This document shows positions 1-8,984 of a stretch of 64,000 nt of DNA, piece by piece. The stretch comes from Rhodobacter maris. GTDB taxonomy: Bacteria; Pseudomonadota; Alphaproteobacteria; Rhodobacterales; Rhodobacteraceae. The position numbers and the translations under genes are program-made. The first letter of the stretch is position 1. The number at the start of each line of letters is the position of its first letter. The notes beneath the pieces were generated by a model that was not told where the DNA came from, did not search any database, and worked only from the letters and a program-made list of their open reading frames with translations. The DNA lies in contig NZ_OBMT01000001.1 of the NCBI RefSeq assembly GCF_900217815.1, positions 642,762-706,761 on the forward strand, read 5' to 3'.

Positions 1-935
1 GCGAGCCGCGGTGGCGGCTCCTCGGCCCGGCCGAAGGCCAGCGTCGTTTCGCAGAGATTCACCGCACGACCGATCGAGCCCATCAACTTGGGCGCGGCGC
101 GGCGCACCGCAGGGTCGTCTGAATCCTCCATCCGATCGGCAAAAAGCTGTGCCGTGGTCAGGATGTTGCGCAGGTCGTGGCTGATCTTTGCCACCGCTTG
201 CCCAAGCTGGGCGAGCCGTTCCTTTTGCCGCAGGGCTGCGGTGAGCTGCAGCTGCATCGAGGCCAGCGCCTCTTCGGCGATGCGCAACTCCTCGATCCGG
301 GCCTGCGGCGCGATGATCGTGCGTGCATCCTCGGGCGCATCTGCATAGGCTGCCATATGCGCCACGACCCGCTTGATCGGCACCACCATCAGCCGCCGCA
401 CGAGGAAAAACAGCAGCAGCGCCGTCAGCACCGAGACCACGGCTGAAAGGGTGAGCAGCCGCAGCCCGTATTCGATCATCTCAAGGCGCATCGGTGCCGT
501 GGCGAGCGTGACCTCGATCACCAGCCCACCTTTCTGCACCGGATCGCCAATCACCCGGATCACGTGATCCTCGGGGTCGGCAAGCACGGCGAGCGCATCG
601 CGCATGAGCTTCCAGAACGGTTCCTCGCGCAGGTCATAGGTGGCGGCGATGGGCTGCGGGATGGGGGAGGACAGCACCAGTTGCCGCGCCGCATCGCGCC
701 GCAACACCACGTTGTAGACGCCGGCATTGTCGAGCAGTTCCTGCTCCAGATCGGGCTCGATCATCGTATCGGTGGTGAGCAGGGCGAGCGAGGCGATCTG
801 CGCCCGCTCAAGCCGGGTCAGCAGGTAATCCTCGCGAAAATTGGCAAGGCCCGGCAGCAGGATGAGCACTTCGGCCAACACGACGAAAACCGTCGTGAGC
901 ACCAGAAATCGCCCCGAGAGTGTGTTGACCTTCAT
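1..935 (-). CDS. Sensor histidine kinase, 3' end cut by window edge
   Basis: This is an inner-membrane two-component sensor kinase, of which about 311 N-terminal residues are visible. The ATG is at 935 and the frame stays open to base 1. TM1 lies at about residues 10-30, then a periplasmic region of about 125 residues, TM2 at about 158-180, a HAMP-like linker, and a HisKA dimerisation helix with ISHDLRN, where His253 is the expected phospho-acceptor. The ATPase domain lies outside the window, as would any adjacent response regulator. The input signal cannot be told from the sequence. The gene is divergent from rpmH. The class call is firm; the exact subfamily is unknown. Confidence 0.85.
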   Translation of the reverse strand, partial: MKVNTLSGRFLVLTTVFVVLAEVLILLPGLANFREDYLLTRLERAQIASLALLTTDTMIEPDLEQELLDNAGVYNVVLRRDAARQLVLSSPIPQPIAATYDLREEPFWKLMRDALAVLADPEDHVIRVIGDPVQKGGLVIEVTLATAPMRLEMIEYGLRLLTLSAVVSVLTALLLFFLVRRLMVVPIKRVVAHMAAYADAPEDARTIIAPQARIEELRIAEEALASMQLQLTAALRQKERLAQLGQAVAKISHDLRNILTTAQLFADRMEDSDDPAVRRAAPKLMGSIGRAVNLCETTLAFGRAEEPPPRL

Positions 936-1250
936 CCTGTCCCAATATGGCGGGCCGTCCGCCGGGGGGCCCCTTCGATCCCCCACCGAGTTCTTCGGCG
1001 TTTTTATGGAATACCAAAGCATTCCGGGAATAAATAGGCTCACATCCGCGTGGGCGGAAGGGTGCCGATGCGGCTTTTTGCAACGACAGGGCGAGTGCCG
1101 CCTATGGCGCACCCGGATGTATGAAAAAACCCGCAAGGGAGAATTGACTTGTGCAGACGATGCCCCTAAAGACCGGGCTTCGAATGCAGGGGAAGCCGAA
1201 TCCGGCAGGGTTCAGGGTGTCCCACCGATGAGACAACCGGAGTAACCGCG
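936..1250. other. Intergenic region between the kinase and rpmH
   Basis: This 315-base stretch separates the divergent kinase and rpmH genes. No convincing ORF is present. It holds a good sigma70-type promoter for rpmH (1144-1172) and then a leader of about 70 bases. No DnaA-box cluster or origin-like AT-rich region is visible. Confidence 0.6.
1144..1172 (+). promoter_or_regulatory. Putative promoter of rpmH-rnpA-yidD-ttcA
   Basis: TTGACT at 1144-1149 is separated by 17 bases from TAAAGA at 1167-1172. It lies about 80 bases before the rpmH ATG. Confidence 0.6.
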
Positions 1251-1385
1251 ATGAAACGCACCTACCAGCCGTCGAAACTCGTGCGCGCCCGCCGCCACGG
1301 CTTCCGCGCCCGCATGGCGACCAAAGGCGGCCGCAAAGTCCTCAATGCCCGCCGCGCGAAGGGCCGCAAGGTTCTGTCGGCGTAA
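1251..1385 (+). CDS. rpmH: 50S ribosomal protein L34
   Basis: This is a 44-residue basic protein beginning [18 protein letters not shown] and ending KVLSA, which is the normal length and sequence pattern of bacterial L34. It binds 23S rRNA in the large subunit. It is the first gene of the rpmH-rnpA-yidD-ttcA block, with rnpA starting 16 bases after its stop. The order rpmH-rnpA-yidD-yidC is a conserved bacterial arrangement; here ttcA and an EAL-type gene are inserted before yidC. Confidence 0.97.
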   Translation: MKRTYQPSKLVRARRHGFRARMATKGGRKVLNARRAKGRKVLSA

Positions 1386-1401
1386 GGCATCGGCCTGAAA
1401 C

Positions 1402-1902
1402 ATGACACCGCCGGAGGCTCCTGCGACTGACCGCGATGGTCGGAGTGCGGGAAGCGCCCCGGCGGTTTCCGTTTGTCCGCCCGCATCCCCGGCACCGCGA
1501 ATCGCGGTGCTGCGGGTGCGGGCGGATTTTTTGCGGGCCGCGTCGGCGCAGCGCCTCGCCTTGCCGGGGTTCCTGTTGCAGGCGCGCCAGCGCGGTGCGG
1601 CGGAGGCCCCGCCCGCAGATATTATCCGCATCGGCTTTACCTGTTCGAAGAAGATCGGCAATGCCGTCGCCCGCAACCGCGCCAAGCGGCGGTTGCGCGA
1701 GGTGGCGCGGCTTGGCCTGCCCGAGCTTGGCCTGCCCGGCTGGGATTACGTGCTGGTTGGCCGCCCCGAGGCAACGGCAAGCCGCCCCTTCTCCGAGTTG
1801 CAGAGTGATTTTGCCAAGGCGATCCGTGACATCCACGCCGGGCGCAGCCTGAAACCCCGCCCGCCGCAGCCCGGCCAGAAGGGCCGCCGGAGGGGAAAAT
1901 GA
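1402..1902 (+). CDS. rnpA: Ribonuclease P protein component
   Basis: This is the protein subunit of RNase P, which assists the RNA subunit in trimming tRNA 5' leaders. The family signature is the basic RNR helix, [18 protein letters not shown], at residues 86-103. At 166 residues it is longer than the usual ~120 because of a Pro/Ala-rich N-terminus of about 35 residues before the [11 protein letters not shown] core. A start further in (a GTG or TTG after residue 20) is therefore possible. The stop overlaps the yidD start as ATGA, implying translational coupling. The assignment is secure; the start is not. Confidence 0.93.
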   Translation: MTPPEAPATDRDGRSAGSAPAVSVCPPASPAPRIAVLRVRADFLRAASAQRLALPGFLLQARQRGAAEAPPADIIRIGFTCSKKIGNAVARNRAKRRLREVARLGLPELGLPGWDYVLVGRPEATASRPFSELQSDFAKAIRDIHAGRSLKPRPPQPGQKGRRRGK

Positions 1903-2171
1903 CGCCGCTCGCCTATGTCTTTTCGCTGCCGGTTCGGTTTTACCGGCTCGTTCTTTCCCCCTGGCTCGGCAATGGCTGCCGCTATCAGCCGACCTGCTCG
2001 GTCTATGCGCTTGAGGCGCTTGAACGGCATGGCGCGCTCAAGGGCGGCTGGCTTGCGGCGAAGCGTCTTTTGAGCTGCCACCCCTGGGGCGGGCATGGCT
2101 ATGACCCGGTGCCCGGCGCCGACCCCGCCCATGACGCAGGCTGCCGCTGCAAGGGCCACGCAGATGTTTGA
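1899..2171 (+). CDS. yidD: Membrane protein insertion efficiency factor YidD
   Basis: This 90-residue protein is of the YidD family, small cytoplasmic-face membrane-associated proteins that aid YidC-dependent insertion. The family pattern is clear: [20 protein letters not shown] near residues 14-33, followed by [12 protein letters not shown] and [16 protein letters not shown]. It overlaps rnpA by four bases and ttcA by eight. The conserved Cys residues in the CRYQPTC and LLSCHPW blocks are present. Confidence 0.95.
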   Translation: MTPLAYVFSLPVRFYRLVLSPWLGNGCRYQPTCSVYALEALERHGALKGGWLAAKRLLSCHPWGGHGYDPVPGADPAHDAGCRCKGHADV

Positions 2172-3048
2172 CGAAGACGAGGCCGCGCTGCCGCCGCTTT
2201 TGACGGGCGCACCGTCAACGACCGAATTCAAAAAGCTGCGCAAGCGGCTGTTGCGCGAAACCCGCGAGGCGCTCGAGACCTATGGCATGGTCACACCCGG
2301 CGCGCGCTGGCTTGTCTGCCTGTCCGGCGGCAAGGACAGCTTCACGCTTCTTGCGGTGCTCACCGAACTCAAATGGCGCGGGCTCTTGCCGGTTGAGCTG
2401 CTCGCCTGCAACCTCGATCAGGGCCAGCCCGGCTTTCCGGCCACGGTGCTGCCCGAATTCCTCACCCGGATGGGGATCGAGCACCGGATCGAGTATCAGG
2501 ACACCTATTCGGTGGTGAAGGAAAAGATCCCCGAGGGGCAGACCTATTGCAGCCTCTGCTCGCGGCTGCGCCGGGGCAACCTGTACCGAATCGCCCGCGA
2601 GGAGGGCTGTTCGGCCGTGGTGCTCGGCCATCACCGCGACGACATCCTCGAAACCTTCTTTATGAACCTCTTTCATGGCGGGCGGCTCGCCACGATGCCG
2701 CCGAAGCTCGTGAACGAGGAAGGCGATCTTTTCGTCTACCGCCCGCTCGCCTTCGTCGCCGAGGCCGATTGCGACCGTTACGCCAAGGCGATGCACTACC
2801 CGATCATCCCCTGCAATCTCTGCGGCAGCCAGGACGGGCTTCAGCGCGTGCAGGTGAAACAGATCCTCGACGGCTGGGAGGCGCGCAGCCCCGGCCGCCG
2901 TCAGGTGATGTTCCGCGCGCTGATGAATGTGCGCCCCTCGCATCTGGCCGACCCGCGGGTGTTCGATTTCGCCGGGCTCGGGCTCGGCCAAACCAGCATT
3001 GTTTCGGATTTGAGCGAAAACATTCCCAACTTGCACGACCTTTCTTAA
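2164..3048 (+). CDS. ttcA: tRNA 2-thiocytidine(32) synthetase TtcA
   Basis: This is a PP-loop ATPase that thiolates C32 of certain tRNAs using an Fe-S cluster. The PP-loop SGGKDS is at about residue 54. The cluster-binding cysteine pairs appear as YCSLC (near residue 122) and CNLCGS (near residue 215), spaced as in TtcA. The start chosen is the ATG at 2164 ([11 protein letters not shown]), eight bases inside yidD; the frame is open upstream to 2095, but those residues look like out-of-frame yidD. The length of 294 residues is typical. Confidence 0.92.
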   Translation: MFDEDEAALPPLLTGAPSTTEFKKLRKRLLRETREALETYGMVTPGARWLVCLSGGKDSFTLLAVLTELKWRGLLPVELLACNLDQGQPGFPATVLPEFLTRMGIEHRIEYQDTYSVVKEKIPEGQTYCSLCSRLRRGNLYRIAREEGCSAVVLGHHRDDILETFFMNLFHGGRLATMPPKLVNEEGDLFVYRPLAFVAEADCDRYAKAMHYPIIPCNLCGSQDGLQRVQVKQILDGWEARSPGRRQVMFRALMNVRPSHLADPRVFDFAGLGLGQTSIVSDLSENIPNLHDLS

Positions 3049-3124
3049 CCGCTCGCTGACCAAACCCGCCTAGCTTGAGCCGCGATGGAAGGGGGGTCCC
3101 TTCGCCGCTGCATCGAGGGCCGAG

Positions 3125-4690
3125 ATGACAAAATCCCGGGCACAAAAACGTGCCAGACCGTTCATGTTCCGTCGCGCCGAAGGCAAGAAACGGACCGGAC
3201 CGATCCTGTTGCGTCGCGAGATGGTGGCATTTCTGCCTGCCGCGGGGTTGGCGGGGCTCTGGTTCGGGCTCGATGGCTTCGTGCTGGTGGGAATCACCGC
3301 GCTGATCGTCGCCTGGATGAGCCGCCCGATGGCCTCTGCGGACGATCCTGAAGACGGGATCGAAGCGCCGCCGGTGCCGCAACGCGCCGAAGCGGAGCTG
3401 ATGCTCGACGAAACAATCCGGGAAGCGCTCGATTCCGCGCGCGGCACCGCTTGCCTGATCGTCGGCCTCGATGATGCCGAGACGCTGCGCAACCAGATGA
3501 GCCGCCCCGAATTCGACGAATTCCTCAAAGCCTTCGGGGAACGCATTCGCGGCGTGCTCCGTAATTCCGACCGAATCGCCCTGCTCGAGCGCGAGCGTTA
3601 CGCGGCGATTCTGACGCCGACCCAACGCCCCGATCTGGAAAGCATGATCCAGCTTTCGGCGCGGTTGCAGGCGGCTTGTGATGCGCCTTTCTCGATTTCG
3701 GCGCGCTCGATCAACATCACGAGCCATGTCGGCTTCTGCCTTCTCAGCCGCGCGCCCGAACACAGCGGCAAGGCGTTTCTTGCCGCCGCCGAAGCCGCTG
3801 CCGACGAGGCACGCCGCAACGGGCCGGGCGCGATCCGCGCCTTCACACACGAGATCCGTCAGGCCGCCAAAGCACAGGGCGCGCTTGCAGAAGCAATCGG
3901 CCCGGCACTGGAAGAGGGCCGGATCGTCGCCTATTTCCAACCGCAGATCTGCACCGACACCGGCGCGGTCTCAGGCATGCAGGCCGCCCCGCGCTGGCTC
4001 GACCGGGAACGCGGCGTTCTGGGCGAGGCGGAGATCGCCCCTGCCATCGAGGCGGCCGGGCTGCAGATGCGCCTCAACGAGGTGATGCTGTTTCAATGTT
4101 TCAATGCCTTGCGCGACTGGGAACAACTCCCGGTTCCGCCTGGCCCGGTCTCGCTGGCCCTCGACATGGCGCATGTCGCCGATCCGCGGCTCTTCGACCG
4201 GCTGAAATGGGAATTCGACCGTTTCGACATCGCGCCCGAACGCACCCGGCTCGTGCTGCATCAGGATGTGACAGCAAAACTCGATGACGAGGTGATCGGG
4301 CGCAATGTCTCGCAATGCGCCAAGTTCGGCTGCCGGATCGAGCTGGCAGGCTTTGGCACCGGGCCGGTCTCGGTGGCGGCGCTGCGTCGCACCGGCGCCG
4401 AGCGCATCCGCATTCACCGCTCTTTTGTCACCCATGTCGACCGCGACCCGGAGCAGCAACGCCTCGTGGCCGCCATCGTCTCCTTTGCCGAGGGCTTGGG
4501 CTTGCAGACTGTCGCCGATGGCGTGACGACGATTGGCGAGCATGCGATGCTTGCGCAGCTCGGCTGCAACCATGTGCAAGGCAAGGCAATCTCCCAGCCG
4601 CTGCCGCTTGAGGAAAGCGGGGCCTGGCTCGCGCGCCACGACACCCGGCTCTCCCGGGCGCCGCGCAAGGACGGCCGCCGCGGAGCCTGA
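3125..4690 (+). CDS. Membrane protein with degenerate GGDEF and EAL domains
   Basis: The 521-residue protein has two hydrophobic segments at residues 33-65, a GGDEF-fold region at about 90-240 and an EAL-fold region at about 250-505. Both catalytic signatures look lost. Where GGDEF is expected the sequence is ERERYAAIL. The EAL motif reads QAAPRW (286-291) with no glutamate. The DDFG block reads LAGFGTG, and the K-x-D lysine/aspartate site reads RIHRSF. It is therefore unlikely to make or hydrolyse cyclic di-GMP and may bind it or act through protein contact. It sits between ttcA and yidC, 76 bases after ttcA. The fold call is firm, the function unknown. Confidence 0.8.
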   Translation: MTKSRAQKRARPFMFRRAEGKKRTGPILLRREMVAFLPAAGLAGLWFGLDGFVLVGITALIVAWMSRPMASADDPEDGIEAPPVPQRAEAELMLDETIREALDSARGTACLIVGLDDAETLRNQMSRPEFDEFLKAFGERIRGVLRNSDRIALLERERYAAILTPTQRPDLESMIQLSARLQAACDAPFSISARSINITSHVGFCLLSRAPEHSGKAFLAAAEAAADEARRNGPGAIRAFTHEIRQAAKAQGALAEAIGPALEEGRIVAYFQPQICTDTGAVSGMQAAPRWLDRERGVLGEAEIAPAIEAAGLQMRLNEVMLFQCFNALRDWEQLPVPPGPVSLALDMAHVADPRLFDRLKWEFDRFDIAPERTRLVLHQDVTAKLDDEVIGRNVSQCAKFGCRIELAGFGTGPVSVAALRRTGAERIRIHRSFVTHVDRDPEQQRLVAAIVSFAEGLGLQTVADGVTTIGEHAMLAQLGCNHVQGKAISQPLPLEESGAWLARHDTRLSRAPRKDGRRGA

Positions 4691-4837
4691 GAGCGTGCCG
4701 AAAGAGAGCGGCAGGCCCGGCATCATGGCTCTGGCGGGCAAGGCCAAGCCGGTCGGGGCGCGCGAAAGCGCTTGACCTTTCGCCGCCCCTTCTGTTGAAC
4801 CGGGCCGAACCCGGATCCGCAGGGGAAACGCACGCCT

Positions 4838-6718
4838 ATGGACAGTCAGAACAAGAACCTCATGCTCGCGACCGTGCTCTCGGCGCTGGTCATCGTCGTA
4901 TGGACGGTGTTCTTCCCGCCGGCGACGCCCGTCGCGCCCGAGGAGGAAGCCGCCACCTTGGCGACAGGCCCCGAGACGGCAGCGCCCCAGGGCGCCGTGC
5001 CGCCGGTTGCCGCAACGGCCACACCCGCCGTGCCCGAAACCGCCGCGGCCGCCGTGGCGGAGGCGCCGCGGGTGACGATCGACACACCGGAACTTACCGG
5101 CTCGATCTCGCTGATGGGCGCCCGGCTCGATGACCTGTCGCTGAAGAAATATCATGTGAGCCTTGACGAGAGCTCAGCCCTGGTGCGGCTCCTTGCACCG
5201 GTCGGCGGCACCGAACTCAATGCCGAGAAGCCCTATTACGTGCTCAACGGCTGGTCTCCGGTGGCCGGGCTGACTGCGGCGCAGGTGCCGGGGCCGAAAA
5301 CGCTATGGACCGCCCCCGAGGGCGCGAAGCTGACCCCGGAAACGCCGCTGGTGCTGACTTGGGACAACGGCGTCGGGCAAACCTTCACCCGCACCATCGC
5401 GGTTGATACGCAATATCTCTTCACTGTCACCGACACGGTCGCCAACAACGGCACTGCCCCCGTGAGCCTTGCCCCCTGGGGCATCATCGCGCGCCACGGC
5501 ATCCCCGACGGGCGGCATGTCTATGTGCTCCACGAAGGCGCCGTGCGGATGACCGACGGCAAGCTCGAAGAGATCAAATACAAGAACATCACCAAGATGG
5601 ATGAGGTCGCGGGCGAGGGCCAGGCCGAGATCCTGACCGCGACCCAGAATGGCTGGGCGGGCTTTACCGACAAATACTGGATGACGACCCTCATCCCCGA
5701 TGTGAACCAGTTCACCTCGGTGGTGAAATATGTCGCCTCCGCCGATCTCTACCAGACCGAAACGCGCCTTCCCGCGAGCGTCGTTGATGCCGGGGCCACC
5801 ACCTCGGTGACCACCCGGCTCTTTGCCGGCGCCAAGGAATGGGAAGCGATCGCGCATTACCAGAACGACCCGGGCTGGCTCGACAGTCTGCTTGGCGACA
5901 AGGTCGACCCGGACCGTCCGCAGGTCACCCGCTTCGTCGATTCGATCGACTGGGGCTGGTATTATTTCCTGACGAAACCGATGTTCCGGCTCCTGCACTG
6001 GCTCCATGCCGTGCTCGGCAACATGGGCTGGGCGATCATCGCGCTCACCGTGATCATCAAGCTGATCGTGTTCCCGCTCGCGCGCACCTCCTACATCTCG
6101 ATGGCGAAGATGAAAGAGATCCAGCCGAAGATGGAGGAGCTCAAGGAGCGCGTCAAAGACGACAAGCAGGCGATGCAGCGCGAGATGATGGCGCTTTACA
6201 AGCGCGAGAAGATCAACCCCGCCGCCGGCTGCCTGCCCGTGCTGTTGCAGATCCCGATCTTCTTCTCGCTCTACAAGGTGATCTACGTCACGATCGAGCT
6301 TTACCACGCGCCGTGGATCGGCTGGATCAAGGATCTCTCCGCGCCGGACCCGTCGTCGATCCTGAACCTGTTCGGACTCCTGCCCATTGCCACGCCCGAA
6401 CCCGGCTCGATGCTCTTCGTGCTCAGCCTCGGTGTGCTGCCGATCCTGCTTGGCATCTCGATGTGGTTCCAGCAAAAGCTCAACCCGGCGCCGACCGATC
6501 CGAGCCAGGCGATGATCTTTGCCTGGATGCCGTGGATCTTCATGTTCATGCTGGGCAGCTTTGCCTCGGGCCTCGTGCTCTACTGGATCGCGAACAACAC
6601 GATCACCTTCATCCAGCAGTATTCGATCATGACGCTGCACGGCAAACGGCCGGACATCTTCGGCAATATCGTCGCCAGTTTCCGCAAGAAATCTGGCGCG
6701 GAACCGCCGAAAAAATGA
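4838..6718 (+). CDS. yidC: Membrane protein insertase YidC
   Basis: This 626-residue YidC/Oxa1 insertase inserts and folds inner-membrane proteins, alone or with Sec. TM1 is at about residues 7-26. A large Ala/Pro-rich periplasmic P1 domain extends to about 360. The conserved C-terminal TM core follows, including the YFLTKPMFRLLHWLHAVLGNMG, VIIKLIVFPLARTSYISMAKMKEIQPKM and PAAGCLPVLLQIPIFFSLYKV blocks. The Lys-rich cytoplasmic tail KKSGAEPPKK is typical. The ATG at 4838 follows AGGGGAAACGC. Its stop overlaps the next start as ATGA. A weak -35-like TTGACC sits at 4772. Confidence 0.97.
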   Translation: MDSQNKNLMLATVLSALVIVVWTVFFPPATPVAPEEEAATLATGPETAAPQGAVPPVAATATPAVPETAAAAVAEAPRVTIDTPELTGSISLMGARLDDLSLKKYHVSLDESSALVRLLAPVGGTELNAEKPYYVLNGWSPVAGLTAAQVPGPKTLWTAPEGAKLTPETPLVLTWDNGVGQTFTRTIAVDTQYLFTVTDTVANNGTAPVSLAPWGIIARHGIPDGRHVYVLHEGAVRMTDGKLEEIKYKNITKMDEVAGEGQAEILTATQNGWAGFTDKYWMTTLIPDVNQFTSVVKYVASADLYQTETRLPASVVDAGATTSVTTRLFAGAKEWEAIAHYQNDPGWLDSLLGDKVDPDRPQVTRFVDSIDWGWYYFLTKPMFRLLHWLHAVLGNMGWAIIALTVIIKLIVFPLARTSYISMAKMKEIQPKMEELKERVKDDKQAMQREMMALYKREKINPAAGCLPVLLQIPIFFSLYKVIYVTIELYHAPWIGWIKDLSAPDPSSILNLFGLLPIATPEPGSMLFVLSLGVLPILLGISMWFQQKLNPAPTDPSQAMIFAWMPWIFMFMLGSFASGLVLYWIANNTITFIQQYSIMTLHGKRPDIFGNIVASFRKKSGAEPPKK

Positions 6719-7470
6719 CGGGCCATCTTGCCCATATTCTCCGCCATCCGATCAAGTCGATCGGCTATGAGGAGATCCGCAGCGCGCCCCTGACAAGGGG
6801 GCGCGCTCTGCCTTTTGACCGGGTCTTTGCGCTCTCTCACGAGGGGGCGAAATTCGCGCATCCCGCCGTCGAATGGGCCAAGAAGATGAACTTCGTGCGC
6901 GGCGTTGCGGCGCCTGCGCTGATGGCGGTGCAGGCAAGGACCCACGCGGATGGCACGATCGAGCTGACCCATCCCGATCTGTGGCACCTGCGCTTTGATC
7001 CGACCCGCCCCGAAGATCAGGTGAAGCTGATCGAATGGCTGCGCCCGCTCTGGCCGGAAAGCCGCCCCGCGCCGCGCGCGCTTGAACGGCTGGAGGGGCA
7101 GGCCTTTACCGATATGAAAGAGCCCTATATTTCGCTTCTCTCGACGGCCTCGCTCGAGGCGCTCGGGCAGGCGGCGGGCGTCGCGGTCTCGCGCCACCGC
7201 TTCCGCGGCAATCTCTGGGTGGCGGGCTGGGAGCCCTGGGCCGAGCGCGAGCTTCTGGGCAAGCGTTTGCGCATTGGCGAAGCGGTGCTGGAGGTGGCGA
7301 TGCCGATCACCCGCTGCCGCGCCACCTGTGCCAACCCCGAAACCGGGAAGGAAGATTTCGAAACCCTTGAGTGGCTCGAAAAGCTCAATGGAAATTGGCA
7401 CTTCGGGCTTTATGCGACGGTCGTGGAAAGTGGCACGGTCACGCGCGGTGACGCAGTGGAGGTGCTGTGA
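6715..7470 (+). CDS. MOSC domain-containing protein
   Basis: The 251-residue protein has an N-terminal MOSC_N barrel (HILRHPIKSIGYEEI; residues 4-18) and a C-terminal MOSC domain with the conserved cysteine in ITRCRATCANPETG. MOSC proteins handle sulfur bound to molybdenum cofactor; the substrate here is unknown. The start is the ATG overlapping the yidC stop; the frame is open far upstream, but that stretch is antiparallel-frame yidC. The gene is translationally coupled to yidC and engB. Confidence 0.88.
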   Translation: MTGHLAHILRHPIKSIGYEEIRSAPLTRGRALPFDRVFALSHEGAKFAHPAVEWAKKMNFVRGVAAPALMAVQARTHADGTIELTHPDLWHLRFDPTRPEDQVKLIEWLRPLWPESRPAPRALERLEGQAFTDMKEPYISLLSTASLEALGQAAGVAVSRHRFRGNLWVAGWEPWAERELLGKRLRIGEAVLEVAMPITRCRATCANPETGKEDFETLEWLEKLNGNWHFGLYATVVESGTVTRGDAVEVL

Positions 7471-8120
7471 TGCAGATGGATTTCACCCTAACGCCCGAGC
7501 CCGATGACACGAGCCGCGAACGCGGTCGGCTCCTTTTTGCTGCGCCGGTCGAGTTTCTCAAGGGCGTCGTTGCAATGGCGGGCCTGCCGCCCGCCGACCG
7601 GATCGAGGTCTGCTTTGCCGGGCGTTCGAATGTGGGGAAATCCTCGCTGATCAATGCGTTGACCAACCGCAAAAACCTTGCGCGCGCCTCGAACACGCCG
7701 GGCCGCACGCAGGAGATCAACTATTTCACCACCGAGGGCGGCCCCTATCTCGTCGACCTGCCCGGCTACGGCTTTGCCGAGGCGCCGGTGGCGGTGGTCC
7801 AGAAGTGGCAGGCGCTGCTCAAGAGCTACCTCTCCGGCCGCGCCACGCTGCGCCGGGTCTTCGTTCTGATCGACGCGCGCCATGGCGTGAAGGCGGTCGA
7901 TGACGAGATCCTGAGCCTGCTCGACCGCTCCGCCGTAACCTTCCAGGTGGTGCTGACCAAGGTCGACAAGATCAGCCAGGCGGAACGGGAGAAAGTGCTT
8001 ATGCAGGTCAAGGGCGCGCTGCAAAAGCACCCCGCCGCCTATCCCGAACTTGTGGTCACCTCCTCGGAAAAGGGCGACGGTATCGAGACGCTGCGCGCGA
8101 TCATTGCGGGCCTCGCATAG
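7470..8120 (+). CDS. engB: Ribosome biogenesis GTPase EngB (YihA/YsxC)
   Basis: This is a TRAFAC-class GTPase needed for late 50S assembly. G1 is GRSNVGKSSL (about residues 50-59), G3 is DLPGYG, and G4 is LTKVDK. The 216-residue length fits. The ATG at 7470 shares its A with the MOSC stop; a GTG one codon upstream (7467) is an alternative. It is the last gene of the plus-strand block and converges on the SDR gene. Confidence 0.95.
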   Translation: MQMDFTLTPEPDDTSRERGRLLFAAPVEFLKGVVAMAGLPPADRIEVCFAGRSNVGKSSLINALTNRKNLARASNTPGRTQEINYFTTEGGPYLVDLPGYGFAEAPVAVVQKWQALLKSYLSGRATLRRVFVLIDARHGVKAVDDEILSLLDRSAVTFQVVLTKVDKISQAEREKVLMQVKGALQKHPAAYPELVVTSSEKGDGIETLRAIIAGLA

Positions 8121-8123
8121 GGG

Positions 8124-8140
8124 CGCTGCCCCCCGCAGCG
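8124..8140. terminator. Small hairpin between convergent engB and the SDR gene
   Basis: CGCTGC at 8124-8129 and GCAGCG at 8135-8140 flank a CCCCC loop. There is no U-tract on either side, so the terminator role is weakly supported. It may instead be a remnant of the GC-rich intergenic repeat seen at 11061 and 48561. Confidence 0.3.
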
Positions 8141-8141
8141 G

Positions 8142-8873
8142 TCAGACATGCTGGCCGGCATTCACCTCGATCTCGGTGCCGGTCACATAGCTCGAGGCTT
8201 CCGAGCAGAGAAACCAGATCACATCGGCCACTTCGCGCGGCTGGCCGAGCCGACGCAGCGGCAAGCCTTCGACGATCTTCTCGGTGCCGGGCGACAGGAT
8301 CGAGGTTTCAATCTCGCCCGGCGCAATCGCATTCACCCGCACCCCCATCGGCCCGAAATCATGCGCCATCTCGCGAGTGAGCGCCTTGAGCGCCGCTTTC
8401 GAGGTGGAATAGGCCGCCCCCGCGAACGGATGCACGCGCGAGCCCGCAATCGAGGTGACATTGACCACCGCGCCCTTGGCTGCGGAAAGCTCGTCCTTCA
8501 ACCCGCGCGCGAGCACGATGGAGGCGAAAAAGTTCACATGGAACACCTGCCCCCAGGTGCGCAGGTCGGTCTCGATCGTGTTGAGCCGCGATCCGCCCGG
8601 CCCCTTGGGCGAGATGCCGGCGTTGTTCACAAGCGCGTGGAGCCGCCCGTCGAGGCGCGATTTGATCTCGGCAATCGCCTCGATCGTGGCGTTCGGATCC
8701 CCCAGATCGACCTGAATGTGATCCTCGCGCCCGCCGCCCCAGGGGCATTGCTCGGGGAAGGGCTGGCGCGAGCAGGTGATGATGCGCCAGCCCTCGCGCG
8801 CAAACCGCTTCACCGTGGCATGGCCGATCCCGCGGCTTGCCCCCGTCAACAGCATCACCTTGCGTCCGTCCAT
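8142..8873 (-). CDS. SDR family oxidoreductase
   Basis: This 243-residue classical short-chain dehydrogenase has the NAD(P)-binding TGASRGIG motif near the N-terminus, the structural LVNNAG motif, the catalytic serine in NVTSIAGS, and YSTSKAAL carrying the catalytic Tyr and Lys. The first reasonable start is the ATG at 8873 (MDGRKVMLLTG); the frame extends to 8924 without a likely start. Substrate is not deducible. It is divergent from argB. Confidence 0.88.
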   Translation of the reverse strand: MDGRKVMLLTGASRGIGHATVKRFAREGWRIITCSRQPFPEQCPWGGGREDHIQVDLGDPNATIEAIAEIKSRLDGRLHALVNNAGISPKGPGGSRLNTIETDLRTWGQVFHVNFFASIVLARGLKDELSAAKGAVVNVTSIAGSRVHPFAGAAYSTSKAALKALTREMAHDFGPMGVRVNAIAPGEIETSILSPGTEKIVEGLPLRRLGQPREVADVIWFLCSEASSYVTGTEIEVNAGQHV

Positions 8874-8984
8874 CACATACTCCTGACTTTGCACCAAACC
8901 TAAACCTCGGCGCGGCAATGGCAATGCCCTTGGCAGGGGGGGCGTTTGGTTCTAACCATGTTGCCGACACCCCGAGGGCCGCCG

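Noticed and set aside
5839..6714. N-terminal extension of the MOSC gene through yidC
   Set aside because: It is an out-of-frame reading of yidC; the ATGA overlap at 6715 gives a normal MOSC_N start.
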